A DNA stretch of 64,000 nucleotides from Nocardioides baculatus. GTDB taxonomy: Bacteria; Actinomycetota; Actinomycetes; Propionibacteriales; Nocardioidaceae. The stretch is taken from the NCBI RefSeq assembly GCF_016735675.1, contig NZ_JAERSG010000004.1, positions 1 to 64,000 of the forward strand. The letters are read 5' to 3'. The translations under genes and the position numbers were made by a program. How positions within the stretch are numbered: the stretch's first letter is position 1; every line of letters begins with the position of its first letter. Of the stretch, positions 8,578-16,120 are shown one piece after another. The notes beneath the pieces are model-generated. The model had not been told where the DNA came from, did no database searches, and saw only the letters and a program-made list of their open reading frames with translations.

Positions 8578-9620
8578 TCCTTCCCGCGCGAGCGCGGCGG
8601 GGCGTCGCCCGTGGCGGCGCGGACGTCGGCCAGGACGTCGGCGACGAGCCGGGCCGCTGACTCGACCAGCTCCGCGGCCGAGACGGTGCCGGGCTCGCGT
8701 CCACCGGCGCTGGCGGACTCCTCCGGAGCCAGTCCGGACAGGTCCCCCAGGACGTGGAACCCGCGCGCTGAGATGAGCTGGGTCGCCGCCCGGTCGAGCT
8801 CGGCGAACCGGGCCAGGTGCTCCGCCGGCATCGCGCCTCGCTCGCGCGGCTGGCGGGCGAGCAGGTCCTCGGCGAGGTAGCCGCGGATCCAGACGCCACG
8901 GTCGTGGGCGGAGTACGACGGCAGGTGGGCGTTGACCTGGCGCAGCACCTCGATCTGCACGATGCCGAGCGCGGGGTTCACGGCGTCGGTGGGCAGGTCG
9001 TACGCATCGGGGTCGACCCCGAGCACCTCGGCGAAGTGCCGCCAGTGGAGGTCGTGCGGCTGGTCCCTGCCGGGCATCACCAGGACGTGGACCCGCTCGG
9101 GAGGCAGTCCCGGGGCCCACCGCTCCAGCACGCCGGCGAGGTCCCAGGTGCGCATGCTGAACTCGGGTCCACCCGCCGCCGTGCCCGCCAGGACGGCCGG
9201 GAGGTCGACCGTGCCGCCGTTCTTGACCGACTCCTGCCAGCCGGCCGAGACCACGCTCGCCGCGTCGCGGGCCGTGACCACGAGGTGCACCTCGGAGTCG
9301 GGGAAGGCCTCGATCGCGCGGGTCGCCTGCTCCGCGGTGGCGCCGCAGAAGAACTCGTGGGTCAGCAGCACGTCGCGCGACTGACCGTTGGCCTCGGCCA
9401 CCAGCCGGTCCCACGAGCCCGGCGCGTCCGGGTGGCGTCTGGCCAGGCGCCGTCGCTCCTGGAGGTCGAGCGCGGCCCAGAGGTGCTCACGGTGCCCGAA
9501 CCCGGGCAGCAGGACGCCGTCCGAGGCGAGCTGGTCGCGGTGGCGCCACACCACCTGCTGGAGGTAGGTCGTCCCGGTCTTCGGCAGGCCGATGTGCAGC
9601 AGCACCCGGCCCGGGCTCAC
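8574..9620 (-). CDS. Sulfotransferase-family protein
   Basis: The 348-residue protein begins with the PAPS-binding loop of sulfotransferases (HIGLPKTGTTYLQ, residues about 8-20, the 5'-phosphosulfate site). Later it has VTARDAASVVSAGWQESVKNGG, where R and S fit the 3'-phosphate motif. No signal peptide is visible, so it is cytoplasmic. The GTG start at 9620 overlaps the stop of the small coiled-coil gene (GTGA), showing coupling. With the LicD-methyltransferase upstream it may modify a surface glycan or lipid-linked precursor. The acceptor is unknown, and related actinobacterial proteins often lack biochemical proof of sulfation. Confidence 0.8.
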   Translation of the reverse strand: MSPGRVLLHIGLPKTGTTYLQQVVWRHRDQLASDGVLLPGFGHREHLWAALDLQERRRLARRHPDAPGSWDRLVAEANGQSRDVLLTHEFFCGATAEQATRAIEAFPDSEVHLVVTARDAASVVSAGWQESVKNGGTVDLPAVLAGTAAGGPEFSMRTWDLAGVLERWAPGLPPERVHVLVMPGRDQPHDLHWRHFAEVLGVDPDAYDLPTDAVNPALGIVQIEVLRQVNAHLPSYSAHDRGVWIRGYLAEDLLARQPRERGAMPAEHLARFAELDRAATQLISARGFHVLGDLSGLAPEESASAGGREPGTVSAAELVESAARLVADVLADVRAATGDAPPRSRGKD

Positions 9621-9826
9621 GAGAAGTCCCCGCGGTACTTCTCGAGGAGCTCCTCCAGCTTCTTTTCGTCGCGGGCGGCGACAGGGAGCAGGAGCTCGGT
9701 CACCACGTCGGTGAGCTCGGCCAGCCGCACGTTGAGGGCGCGGTTGTCCTGCACGGCCTCCTCGAGAGCCGTCACCCGCGCGGCCAGGTCGCCGCCGGGG
9801 ACCTGCGTGGTGCGTCGTCCGAACAT
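9617..9826 (-). CDS. Small coiled-coil protein
   Basis: This 69-residue protein starts MFGRRTTQ and then forms one long amphipathic helix with heptad-like spacing (LAARVTALEEAVQDN, LAELTDVVTELLLPV, LEELLEKY). It has no signal peptide or catalytic motif. It sits between the LicD-methyltransferase and the sulfotransferase, overlapping the latter by four bases, so it may be a scaffold or partner for one of these enzymes. I do not assign a named family. Confidence 0.75.
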   Translation of the reverse strand: MFGRRTTQVPGGDLAARVTALEEAVQDNRALNVRLAELTDVVTELLLPVAARDEKKLEELLEKYRGDFS

Positions 9827-9836
9827 GTGGGTCTCC

Positions 9837-11438
9837 CTAGGCTTCGGGGTGGGGGTTGAAGTCGATGACCATGCGGCACACTTGCGAGCTCTCGGGGTCG
9901 TCCGACACGTGCTCGCGGACCAGCTCGACCACGCGGCCGCCGGACTCGGCGACCTCGGCCAGCACGATCTCGGGCGCGAGGGGCTTGCGGGCGCCGGTGC
10001 GGCGCGCGTAGTGGTCGCGGCCCTTCTCGCTCAGGAACTGCAGGTGCAGCGTCCCCGACGTGCCCGCCACCATCATCCGCGCGGCCCGCAGCATGTTGAG
10101 CCGGCCGCGGTGGCCGAGGCGCTCGATGACGTGGACGCAGCCGACGGCCCGGGGGCCCGGCATCCGCGCGACCCACGCCGAGACCGCCAGCACGTGGCGC
10201 AGCTCGAGCAGGTTGAAGAGCTGGAAGCTGACGCGCGGGTCGTCGGCGCGACGCTCGGCCTCGGGCTCGTAGGCGTAGGGCTGGAAGTCGAGGCCGACGG
10301 CCGAGGTGCCCCGGTCGGCGAACCACGCGACGTCGGTGCCGCGACCGCACCCGATGTCGATGTAGGTCGCCAGGTCGGGGTGGCGCTCGGCGACGTCGCG
10401 GGCGACCGCGGAGACCGAGCGCGCGTGGTCGGCGGTGCGCTTGTGGTAGCCGTGCCAGCCGGCGCGGCCCGTGCGCATCCCCCGGAACCAGCCGTTGAAG
10501 AGCTCGATCGTGCTGGCGGGAGTGGTGAACTTGTAGGCCGGGTCGGGCGTGCGCCAGCGCGGGCCGTAGGTCGCGGTCAGGAACCGGTCCTCGTCGGCCG
10601 GCACGGGGAACACGCGTCCCTCCAGCGTCGCGGTGCCGAGGGGGTAGATCCACGAGCGCTGGAACGGGACGGCGATCTCGCCCATCAGGTAGAGCTTGCC
10701 GTCGCGCATGAAGCCGCCGAAGACGTCGAGGCCGCGGTCGAGGCCGTCGCTCTCCTCCACGTGCACCTTCAGCGCGATCGCGGAGTAGCGGGTGACGCGG
10801 TAGCCCATGTCGGTCAGCGCGCGCTGGATCCGGAAGGACTCGCGGATCACGTCGACCGGGTGGTCGTGGTCGCTGACGTAGCCGAGGTCGGCGTCGCTGT
10901 CGTGGCCGATCAGGCCGCCGTCGCGGATGGCGCCCAGCGCGGTGCCGTAGGCCAGGAAGGCGCGGACGCCGACCTTGTCGAGGGCGCCGAGCACCTCCTC
11001 GATCGCGTCGAGCAGCGGCTCGACGTGGGCCGCGTCCCGGGTGTCGAAGGTCTCGACCAGCTTGAGCGACTTGTCGATGGCCAGCGGTCGACCCGCGGGG
11101 TTGACCACGTCGATGCGCTCCGTCGAGTCGCCGAGCTGGACGGTCTCGGCGTGGAGGACCGTGTCGGCCTCGGGGTCGCTGAGGGTCAGGTCGGTGATGC
11201 CGTCGAGGAAGGGACGCAGCGGCTTGGGCCACCGCAGCAGGATCCCGTCGTCGGTCGGCTCGCCGTCGCGCACGAGCCAGAAGCTCCAGATCCGCCGGCC
11301 GTCGAACGAGACGTCGACCAGGCGGTCGCGCTGCGGGCCGAGGAGCAGGCCCTCGACGTCCACCCGGCGGACGTCCAGAGGACCGGAGCGTCGCAGCTGG
11401 GACAGGGCCTTCACGGCGAGGACTATATCGAGCGGCAT
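9837..11438 (-). CDS. LicD-family phosphotransferase fused to a SAM-dependent methyltransferase
   Basis: The 533-residue product joins two enzymes. Residues about 140-320 look like LicD/fukutin nucleotidyltransferase-fold proteins: FLAYGTALGAIRDGGLI at 161-177 and the metal-binding DSDADLGY at 180-187. Residues about 340-530 form a class I methyltransferase with the SAM loop YIDIGCGRG at 359-367 followed by VGLDFQPYAYEPEAE. LicD proteins attach phosphocholine or similar phospho-groups to surface glycans; here a methyl transfer is added in the same chain. The ATG at 11438 lies five bases after the EEP gene stop. The long open frame further upstream overlaps that gene and is not used. Confidence 0.82.
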   Translation of the reverse strand: MPLDIVLAVKALSQLRRSGPLDVRRVDVEGLLLGPQRDRLVDVSFDGRRIWSFWLVRDGEPTDDGILLRWPKPLRPFLDGITDLTLSDPEADTVLHAETVQLGDSTERIDVVNPAGRPLAIDKSLKLVETFDTRDAAHVEPLLDAIEEVLGALDKVGVRAFLAYGTALGAIRDGGLIGHDSDADLGYVSDHDHPVDVIRESFRIQRALTDMGYRVTRYSAIALKVHVEESDGLDRGLDVFGGFMRDGKLYLMGEIAVPFQRSWIYPLGTATLEGRVFPVPADEDRFLTATYGPRWRTPDPAYKFTTPASTIELFNGWFRGMRTGRAGWHGYHKRTADHARSVSAVARDVAERHPDLATYIDIGCGRGTDVAWFADRGTSAVGLDFQPYAYEPEAERRADDPRVSFQLFNLLELRHVLAVSAWVARMPGPRAVGCVHVIERLGHRGRLNMLRAARMMVAGTSGTLHLQFLSEKGRDHYARRTGARKPLAPEIVLAEVAESGGRVVELVREHVSDDPESSQVCRMVIDFNPHPEA

Positions 11439-11442
11439 CCGC

Positions 11443-12564
11443 TCACTGGCTCGCGACCAGTGTCGCGGTGGCGTGGACCATCGCATGGTCGGAGGCGCGG
11501 CCGGTGTCGGACACGGCGTAGCCGTCGAAGGCCACGCCGGTGGAACCGAAGATCCAGTCCACCTGCATGCTCGAGGGCGGGGCGCACCCGCCTCCGGTGC
11601 TCCCACCGGCGGCGGCGGAGAACACGCCTCCCGCGGTGAACCGGCAGAAGATCTCGGCACGCTCGTTGAAGTCGCCGGTGACGATGACGGGCGTGCCGTC
11701 GGCCTCGTGCAGGGCGGTCAGGTGCGCGATCTCGATGCCTGCGGCCTCCGCGCGCCACCGGGCGTTGTTGCCGAGGCTGGGCGTGTCGGCGGGGTTGTGG
11801 AAGTTGGCGAACCACGCGCGACGCTTGGTGGTGGTCGACTCCAGCAGCACGACCGGCATCTCGATGCGGCTGCCGCCGGCGTAGGGGATGGAGATGGTGT
11901 GCGCCTCGACCAGCTCGAAGGCGCTCGAGCGCCAGGCGATGTTGAAGCGGACCGACTTGTCGCCGAGCGAGAGTCCCGGGTACAGCGAGTACTCCCCCGC
12001 CCGTGAGGTGAACATGCCGTACTGGGACGCCTCGAACTCCTGGAACCCCACGACGTCGATGCCGTTGCCGCGCAGCACGCCGATGGCCATGTTCATCCGG
12101 GCGGAGGCGTCGGGGTAGAACGCCGGCTTGTTGCCCCCGGCGCCGGTGTGGGAGGCGCCGAGCACGTTGAACGACGCCACCCGGAGCTCGAGCGGCGCGC
12201 TGCGCCGCGCGAGCTGCTTGGACACGCGCTGGGCCAGCTTGCGCTGGGCGGCACGGAAGCGGCGTACGGACTTCTCCAGCTGCTCGTCGTCACCCTGGCC
12301 GGCCTCGTCCGACTCCGGGTCGCCGTCGTCCGTGCCCCCGGTCGCGTCGATCGCGTCGGTCTCGTCGCTGCTGCCCGCGGACGGCTGGGTCGGCGCCTCG
12401 CGGGTCGTCGCCGAGCCGCCCTCGCCGTCGTCGGTCACGGCCCACGTGGCCGCCCAGGCCAGGGCCGCGACGAGCACCACGACCAGCAGGGAGGCGAGCA
12501 CCCCGACGCGCGGCACCGGGACGGTGCGCAGGCGAGGAGGGCGCTTCCTGTGGTTCACGGCCAC
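11443..12564 (-). CDS. Membrane-anchored endonuclease/exonuclease/phosphatase (EEP) family protein
   Basis: The 373-residue protein has one N-terminal membrane segment (about 22-42), an acidic Asp/Glu/Gly/Ser-rich linker to about 95, and an extracytoplasmic EEP domain (105-370). Family residues are complete: VASFNVLGASH, GFQEFE (metal Glu), VTGDFNER (catalytic Asp-Asn), DWIFGS and the C-terminal ASDHAMVHA. It should cleave phosphodiesters of nucleic acid, a lipid headgroup or a glycopolymer outside the membrane. It is the first gene of a minus-strand operon with the LicD-methyltransferase, and an iron-box-like sequence lies about 60 bases upstream. A Cys-containing insert (FCRFTAGG to GGGCAPP) is shared with the next EEP gene. 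Confidence 0.88.
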   Translation of the reverse strand: MAVNHRKRPPRLRTVPVPRVGVLASLLVVVLVAALAWAATWAVTDDGEGGSATTREAPTQPSAGSSDETDAIDATGGTDDGDPESDEAGQGDDEQLEKSVRRFRAAQRKLAQRVSKQLARRSAPLELRVASFNVLGASHTGAGGNKPAFYPDASARMNMAIGVLRGNGIDVVGFQEFEASQYGMFTSRAGEYSLYPGLSLGDKSVRFNIAWRSSAFELVEAHTISIPYAGGSRIEMPVVLLESTTTKRRAWFANFHNPADTPSLGNNARWRAEAAGIEIAHLTALHEADGTPVIVTGDFNERAEIFCRFTAGGVFSAAAGGSTGGGCAPPSSMQVDWIFGSTGVAFDGYAVSDTGRASDHAMVHATATLVASQ

Positions 12565-12622
12565 CTTCCGGAGGGACGGGAGCCGACGTTCACCGCTGAC
12601 TGTTCGACGTGGATGGCTCGGA

Positions 12623-12636
12623 AGGCAAGCCTAACC
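12623..12636. promoter_or_regulatory. Iron-box-like sequence (candidate DtxR/IdeR site)
   Basis: AGGCAAGCCTAACC matches the inner part of the actinobacterial iron-box form TTAGGCAAGCCTAACCT; with its flanks, 14 of 17 positions agree. It lies in the short gap upstream of the EEP-LicD operon, 59-72 bases before the start codon. The match to the consensus is from memory and binding is inferred. Confidence 0.45.
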
Positions 12637-12641
12637 GGCGA

Positions 12642-14603
12642 TCACGCTCCGGGCACGGCGAGTGGATCGAACACCTGGAAGAGCTGCTCCGGGTCGTGGG
12701 TGGACCCCGGGATCGGGGGCAGGCCCAGCGTGCGGGTGATCAGGTTGGCCAGGTCGCCCACACGCAGCGGCTGCGCGCCCGAGTAGCCGACCTGGTCCTT
12801 GCCCGGGTAGGCGAGGGACGGGTTGAGGCCGTAGAGGTCGGAGGCCGCGGGCACGCCGGGGCCGGTGACGAACATCGGCACGCGGTAGCTCTCGACCCAC
12901 TTCCGCGAGGAGCCCTTGGTCTTCTGGGCCCCGCTGGTGCCGGTCACGACGAGGAGCGTCGTGCCCTTCGTCTCGGCCTGGCGCTCGATGCCGCGCCGGA
13001 TCGATGCGACGCGGCGCGAGACCTTCTTCACGGCCTTCTGGTAGGCGTCGCTGGTCCAGCCGTCCTTCTCGCCGGCGGCCTGCGCCCCGGACAGCTCGAC
13101 CACGCTGAGCGAGGCGGGGCTGCTCGACATCTTGTCGCGCCACCAGCTCACGACCGCCGCGTCGTCGCGGAGGGTCTTGACCTGGTCGAACTTGGCGGAG
13201 CCGTCGTCGACGCCGTAGGGGTCCTTGCCGCCGGACTTCTTGTTCCAGCTCTCGCGCACGAGCTTGCTCTGCGGGCGGCTCGAGACGAAGCTCGTGCGGC
13301 GCGACAGGTTGTGCGCGAGGTCGAAGATGCTCGAGACGTACTGCCCGGCGGAGTCGTGCACCGTCCTGGGAAGCGTCGACTTCGAGCCCACGCCGTGCCC
13401 GCCGCGCTTGGGGAACACCCGGCGCCCGGTGAGGAGCGAGGCCAGGTTGGCGTCGGGCGAGGTGGACTCCGTGGCGGTCCGGGCGTTGCGGGTGGACGCG
13501 CCGTTCTGCACCATCCGGTCGAGCTCGCTCAGCCCGGAGCCCATCTTGCGCACGACCGTCGAGGTCAGGCCCGGGACCGCGACGACGACGACGTGGTCGA
13601 CCCCCAAGGGGCTGGAGGCCGGCACGACGGCGTTGGCGTAGTAGAGCGGGTGGTCGCTGGTCTGGGCGACGAAGTCGTTGAAGTAGCGGGTGTAGCCGTT
13701 GAAGAAGACGTCCTTGGTGCCCATGACCCAGTCGATCGCGCCGCCGGCCGGGGGCGAGCAGGTCGCGCCGTCGGTGTAGCCGCCGCTCGCCGACCACATG
13801 TCGGCCACCGGGGCCACCGAGCAGTAGTAGCGGTCGCGGTCGTTCTTGTCCCCGAAGGAGATGAACGGGGCGTCCGGGTAGGCGGTGCGCAGCTCGTTGG
13901 CGAGCGCCGCCTCCATCGCGAAGCCCGCGTCACGCCACTGCTGCGCCGGACCGCGTACGTCGGCGGGGTTGTGCGTGTTGAAGAACCAGACCCGGCGGCC
14001 CGTGGCGTTGTTGCGCAGCAGCACAGCCGGCATCCGGCTCGGCACCCCGTCGAAGTAGGGGATCGGGAGCGTGCGCGCCTCGAGGAGGGTCCACACGTCG
14101 GTGCGCCAGCCGATGGAGTTCACGGACGGACCGGCCGGGTTGTTGGCGCCCGGGTAGGTCTGCCACGACGTGCCGGTGAGCTCGGCGAAGCGGGTGGCCT
14201 GCGGCGGCTGGAACTCCTGGAAGCCGACGACGTCGACGGAGTTCTGGGTGAGGATCTGGAGGACCCGCTCGATCCGCACGACCCCGGAGTCCCAGCCCTT
14301 GCGGTTGCCGCCGGGAGCGGTGTGGTCGGCGCCGAGCACGTTGAACGTCGCGGGACGGAAGAACGTCGCCGGCGTGGTCTGGGGCACGGTGAGGGCGGCG
14401 CTGCGGGTCGCGGTGGTCGAGGTGGTGGTCGACGTGGACGTCACAGCCGGCGAGGCGGCGGTCGTCGCTGCGGCCGGCGCTGCCGGACCCACCGGGTCGG
14501 AGCCGGAGGCCACTGCGATCGTGGCGGCGACCGCGAGAGCGGCGGAGATGGCGCCCACGCGGATCATCGCGCGTGAGCTCCGGGTCGTGGTGGTGGCAGG
14601 CAT
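12642..14603 (-). CDS. Secreted EEP-family phosphodiesterase fused to a degenerate alkaline-phosphatase-like domain
   Basis: With the ATG at 14603 the product is 653 residues. A signal or membrane segment spans about 13-33, then a Thr/Ser/Ala/Pro linker to about 80, then an EEP domain (85-345) with ATFNVLGADH, GFQEFQ, FGDKND (the Asp-Asn pair) and TSDHPLYY. From about 350 a second domain has the outline of type I phosphodiesterases and sulfatases (DHVVVVAVPGL, ELDRMVQNGA, TSPDANLASLLTG, YRVPMFVTGPGV). The usual first metal Asp is replaced by Pro, and the usual DHG motif reads SGA, so this half is probably inactive. It lies ahead of the second EEP gene on the same strand. Confidence 0.85.
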   Translation of the reverse strand: MPATTTTRSSRAMIRVGAISAALAVAATIAVASGSDPVGPAAPAAATTAASPAVTSTSTTTSTTATRSAALTVPQTTPATFFRPATFNVLGADHTAPGGNRKGWDSGVVRIERVLQILTQNSVDVVGFQEFQPPQATRFAELTGTSWQTYPGANNPAGPSVNSIGWRTDVWTLLEARTLPIPYFDGVPSRMPAVLLRNNATGRRVWFFNTHNPADVRGPAQQWRDAGFAMEAALANELRTAYPDAPFISFGDKNDRDRYYCSVAPVADMWSASGGYTDGATCSPPAGGAIDWVMGTKDVFFNGYTRYFNDFVAQTSDHPLYYANAVVPASSPLGVDHVVVVAVPGLTSTVVRKMGSGLSELDRMVQNGASTRNARTATESTSPDANLASLLTGRRVFPKRGGHGVGSKSTLPRTVHDSAGQYVSSIFDLAHNLSRRTSFVSSRPQSKLVRESWNKKSGGKDPYGVDDGSAKFDQVKTLRDDAAVVSWWRDKMSSSPASLSVVELSGAQAAGEKDGWTSDAYQKAVKKVSRRVASIRRGIERQAETKGTTLLVVTGTSGAQKTKGSSRKWVESYRVPMFVTGPGVPAASDLYGLNPSLAYPGKDQVGYSGAQPLRVGDLANLITRTLGLPPIPGSTHDPEQLFQVFDPLAVPGA

Positions 14604-14697
14604 GGCGGCGGCCTCGCAGTCGTCGTCGGGGAAGTGGCGTCGTGGAGGGGGTGTGACCGCGGCCCCTCGAGCGTGTGCCCCGAAAACCCCGATCGAT

Positions 14698-14716
14698 GTG
14701 ACAGGAGTGACTCCTG
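14698..14716. promoter_or_regulatory. Palindrome with embedded GTGAC direct repeat in divergent promoter region
   Basis: CAGGAGTGACTCCTG (14702-14716) is a perfect 15-base palindrome with a single centre base. It overlaps a direct repeat GTGAC-AGGA-GTGAC (14698-14711). The site lies in the 221-base gap between the divergent EEP fusion and MgtE-N genes and could serve either. Regulator unknown. Confidence 0.4.
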
Positions 14717-14812
14717 CGTCTCGAGGGTACACCAACCACCCCCGCGATCCGGGCCTCTCGACGGTTGGGCTCGCGGGCTGCGCGCCCACCGTACGCCGGA
14801 GCGCTCGCACGC

Positions 14813-14818
14813 TAACGT
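14813..14818 (+). promoter_or_regulatory. -10 element TAACGT for a leaderless start
   Basis: TAACGT fits the TANNNT form and ends six bases before the GTG at 14825. No ribosome binding site is present, so the transcript may begin at or beside the start codon. Confidence 0.45.
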
Positions 14819-14824
14819 TGCCGC

Positions 14825-16120
14825 GTGAGCACCACCCCGACCCGCGTCTTCGTGGCCCGGCTCGTCGGACTCCCGATCTTCGACCCCCAGGGTGACCAGG
14901 TGGCGAAGGTGCGCGACCTGGTCGTCGCGCTGCGGACCGAGACGAGCCAGCCGCGCGTGCTCGGCATGGTCGCGGAGGTCTTCGGCCGCCGTCGGATCTT
15001 CGTCCCGATGACGCGCGTCACCGCGATCGACAGCGGCCAGGTGCACACGACGGGGCTGCTCAACATGCGGCGCTTCGAGCAGCGCTCCACCGAGACCCTC
15101 GTGATGGGCCAGATGCTCGACCGCACCGTGACCATCAAGGACCTCGCCCGCGGCGGTGGCATCACCGGCGCGGTCTACGACGTCGCGATGGAGCAGGCGC
15201 GCAACCGCGACTGGGTGTTGTCACGGGTCGCCATCCAGGAGCCGAGCAAGGGGTTCCGCCGCCGGGGCCAGACGCACGTCGTGGAGTGGCGCGACGTCTC
15301 GGGTCTCACGAAGCAGGAGCCGTCCCAGGGCGCCACCCACCTGATCGCGGCGCTCAACGACATGCGCCCGGCCGACGCGGCCAACATGATCCACGACCTC
15401 CCCGCCGAGCGGCGTACGGCCGTCGTGGCCGCACTCGACGACGAGCGGCTCGCCGACGTGCTGGAGGAGTTGCCCGAGGAGGACCAGGTCGAGATCCTGG
15501 AGCACCTCGACTCCGAGCGCGCCGCCGACATCCTCGAGGAGATGTCCGCCGACGACGCCGCGGACCTGATCGCCGACCTCAACCCCGAGACCGCGGCGAC
15601 CCTGCTCGGGCTGATGGAGCCCGACGGCGCGGAGGACGTGCGGCGCCTCATGTCGTACGACGACAACACGGCCGGCGCGATGATGACGCCCGAGCCGGTG
15701 ATCCTCTCCCCCGACGCCACGATCGCCGACGCCCTCGCCCACGTGCGCAACCCCGAGCTCACGCCCGCGCTCGCGGCCCTGGTCTACGTCTGCCGCCAGC
15801 CGCTCGAGACGCCGACCGGCAAGCTGCTCGGTGCGGCACACATCCAGCGACTGCTGCGCGAGCCGCCGTCGACGCTGGTCGCCGCGGCCCTGGACGACTC
15901 GATGGACCCGCTCCGCCCCGACGCGTCGATGGACGAGGTCGCGGGCCACCTCGCGACCTACAACCTGGTCGCGGCGCCGGTCGTCGACGACGAGGGCCGG
16001 CTGCTGGGCGCGGTCACGGTCGACGACCTGCTCGACCACATGCTGCCGGAGGGCTGGCGCGACCGCGCCCCGCGGCCCGGCTCGATCAACGGCGGACCCT
16101 CCGCGGGGCGGGCGCGATGA
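14825..16120 (+). CDS. PRC-barrel / MgtE N-domain / CBS-domain protein without membrane domain
   Basis: The 431-residue protein has an N-terminal part resembling PRC-barrel domains (about 1-165). It is followed by the superhelical MgtE intracellular N domain (about 185-285, with repeats such as AANMIHDLPAERRTAVV, ADVLEELPEEDQVEIL and AADILEEMSADDAADLI) and two CBS domains (about 285-415). The MgtE transmembrane domain is missing, so it is a soluble sensor-like protein rather than a magnesium channel. This form is widespread in actinobacteria beside DUF1003 and Mrp genes (compare Rv1232c in M. tuberculosis). The GTG at 14825 is preceded by TAACGT. Its stop overlaps the DUF1003 start (ATGA). 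Confidence 0.88.
   Translation: MSTTPTRVFVARLVGLPIFDPQGDQVAKVRDLVVALRTETSQPRVLGMVAEVFGRRRIFVPMTRVTAIDSGQVHTTGLLNMRRFEQRSTETLVMGQMLDRTVTIKDLARGGGITGAVYDVAMEQARNRDWVLSRVAIQEPSKGFRRRGQTHVVEWRDVSGLTKQEPSQGATHLIAALNDMRPADAANMIHDLPAERRTAVVAALDDERLADVLEELPEEDQVEILEHLDSERAADILEEMSADDAADLIADLNPETAATLLGLMEPDGAEDVRRLMSYDDNTAGAMMTPEPVILSPDATIADALAHVRNPELTPALAALVYVCRQPLETPTGKLLGAAHIQRLLREPPSTLVAAALDDSMDPLRPDASMDEVAGHLATYNLVAAPVVDDEGRLLGAVTVDDLLDHMLPEGWRDRAPRPGSINGGPSAGRAR

Noticed and set aside
8817..11639. A 940-codon plus-strand frame across the sulfotransferase and LicD genes
   Set aside because: It crosses three minus-strand genes with clear motifs and shows no domain of its own.
11439..11660. Longer N-terminus for the LicD-methyltransferase
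   Set aside because: The added residues are Pro/Arg/Ala-rich shadow sequence over the EEP gene. The ATG at 11438, five bases after that stop codon, fits operon spacing.
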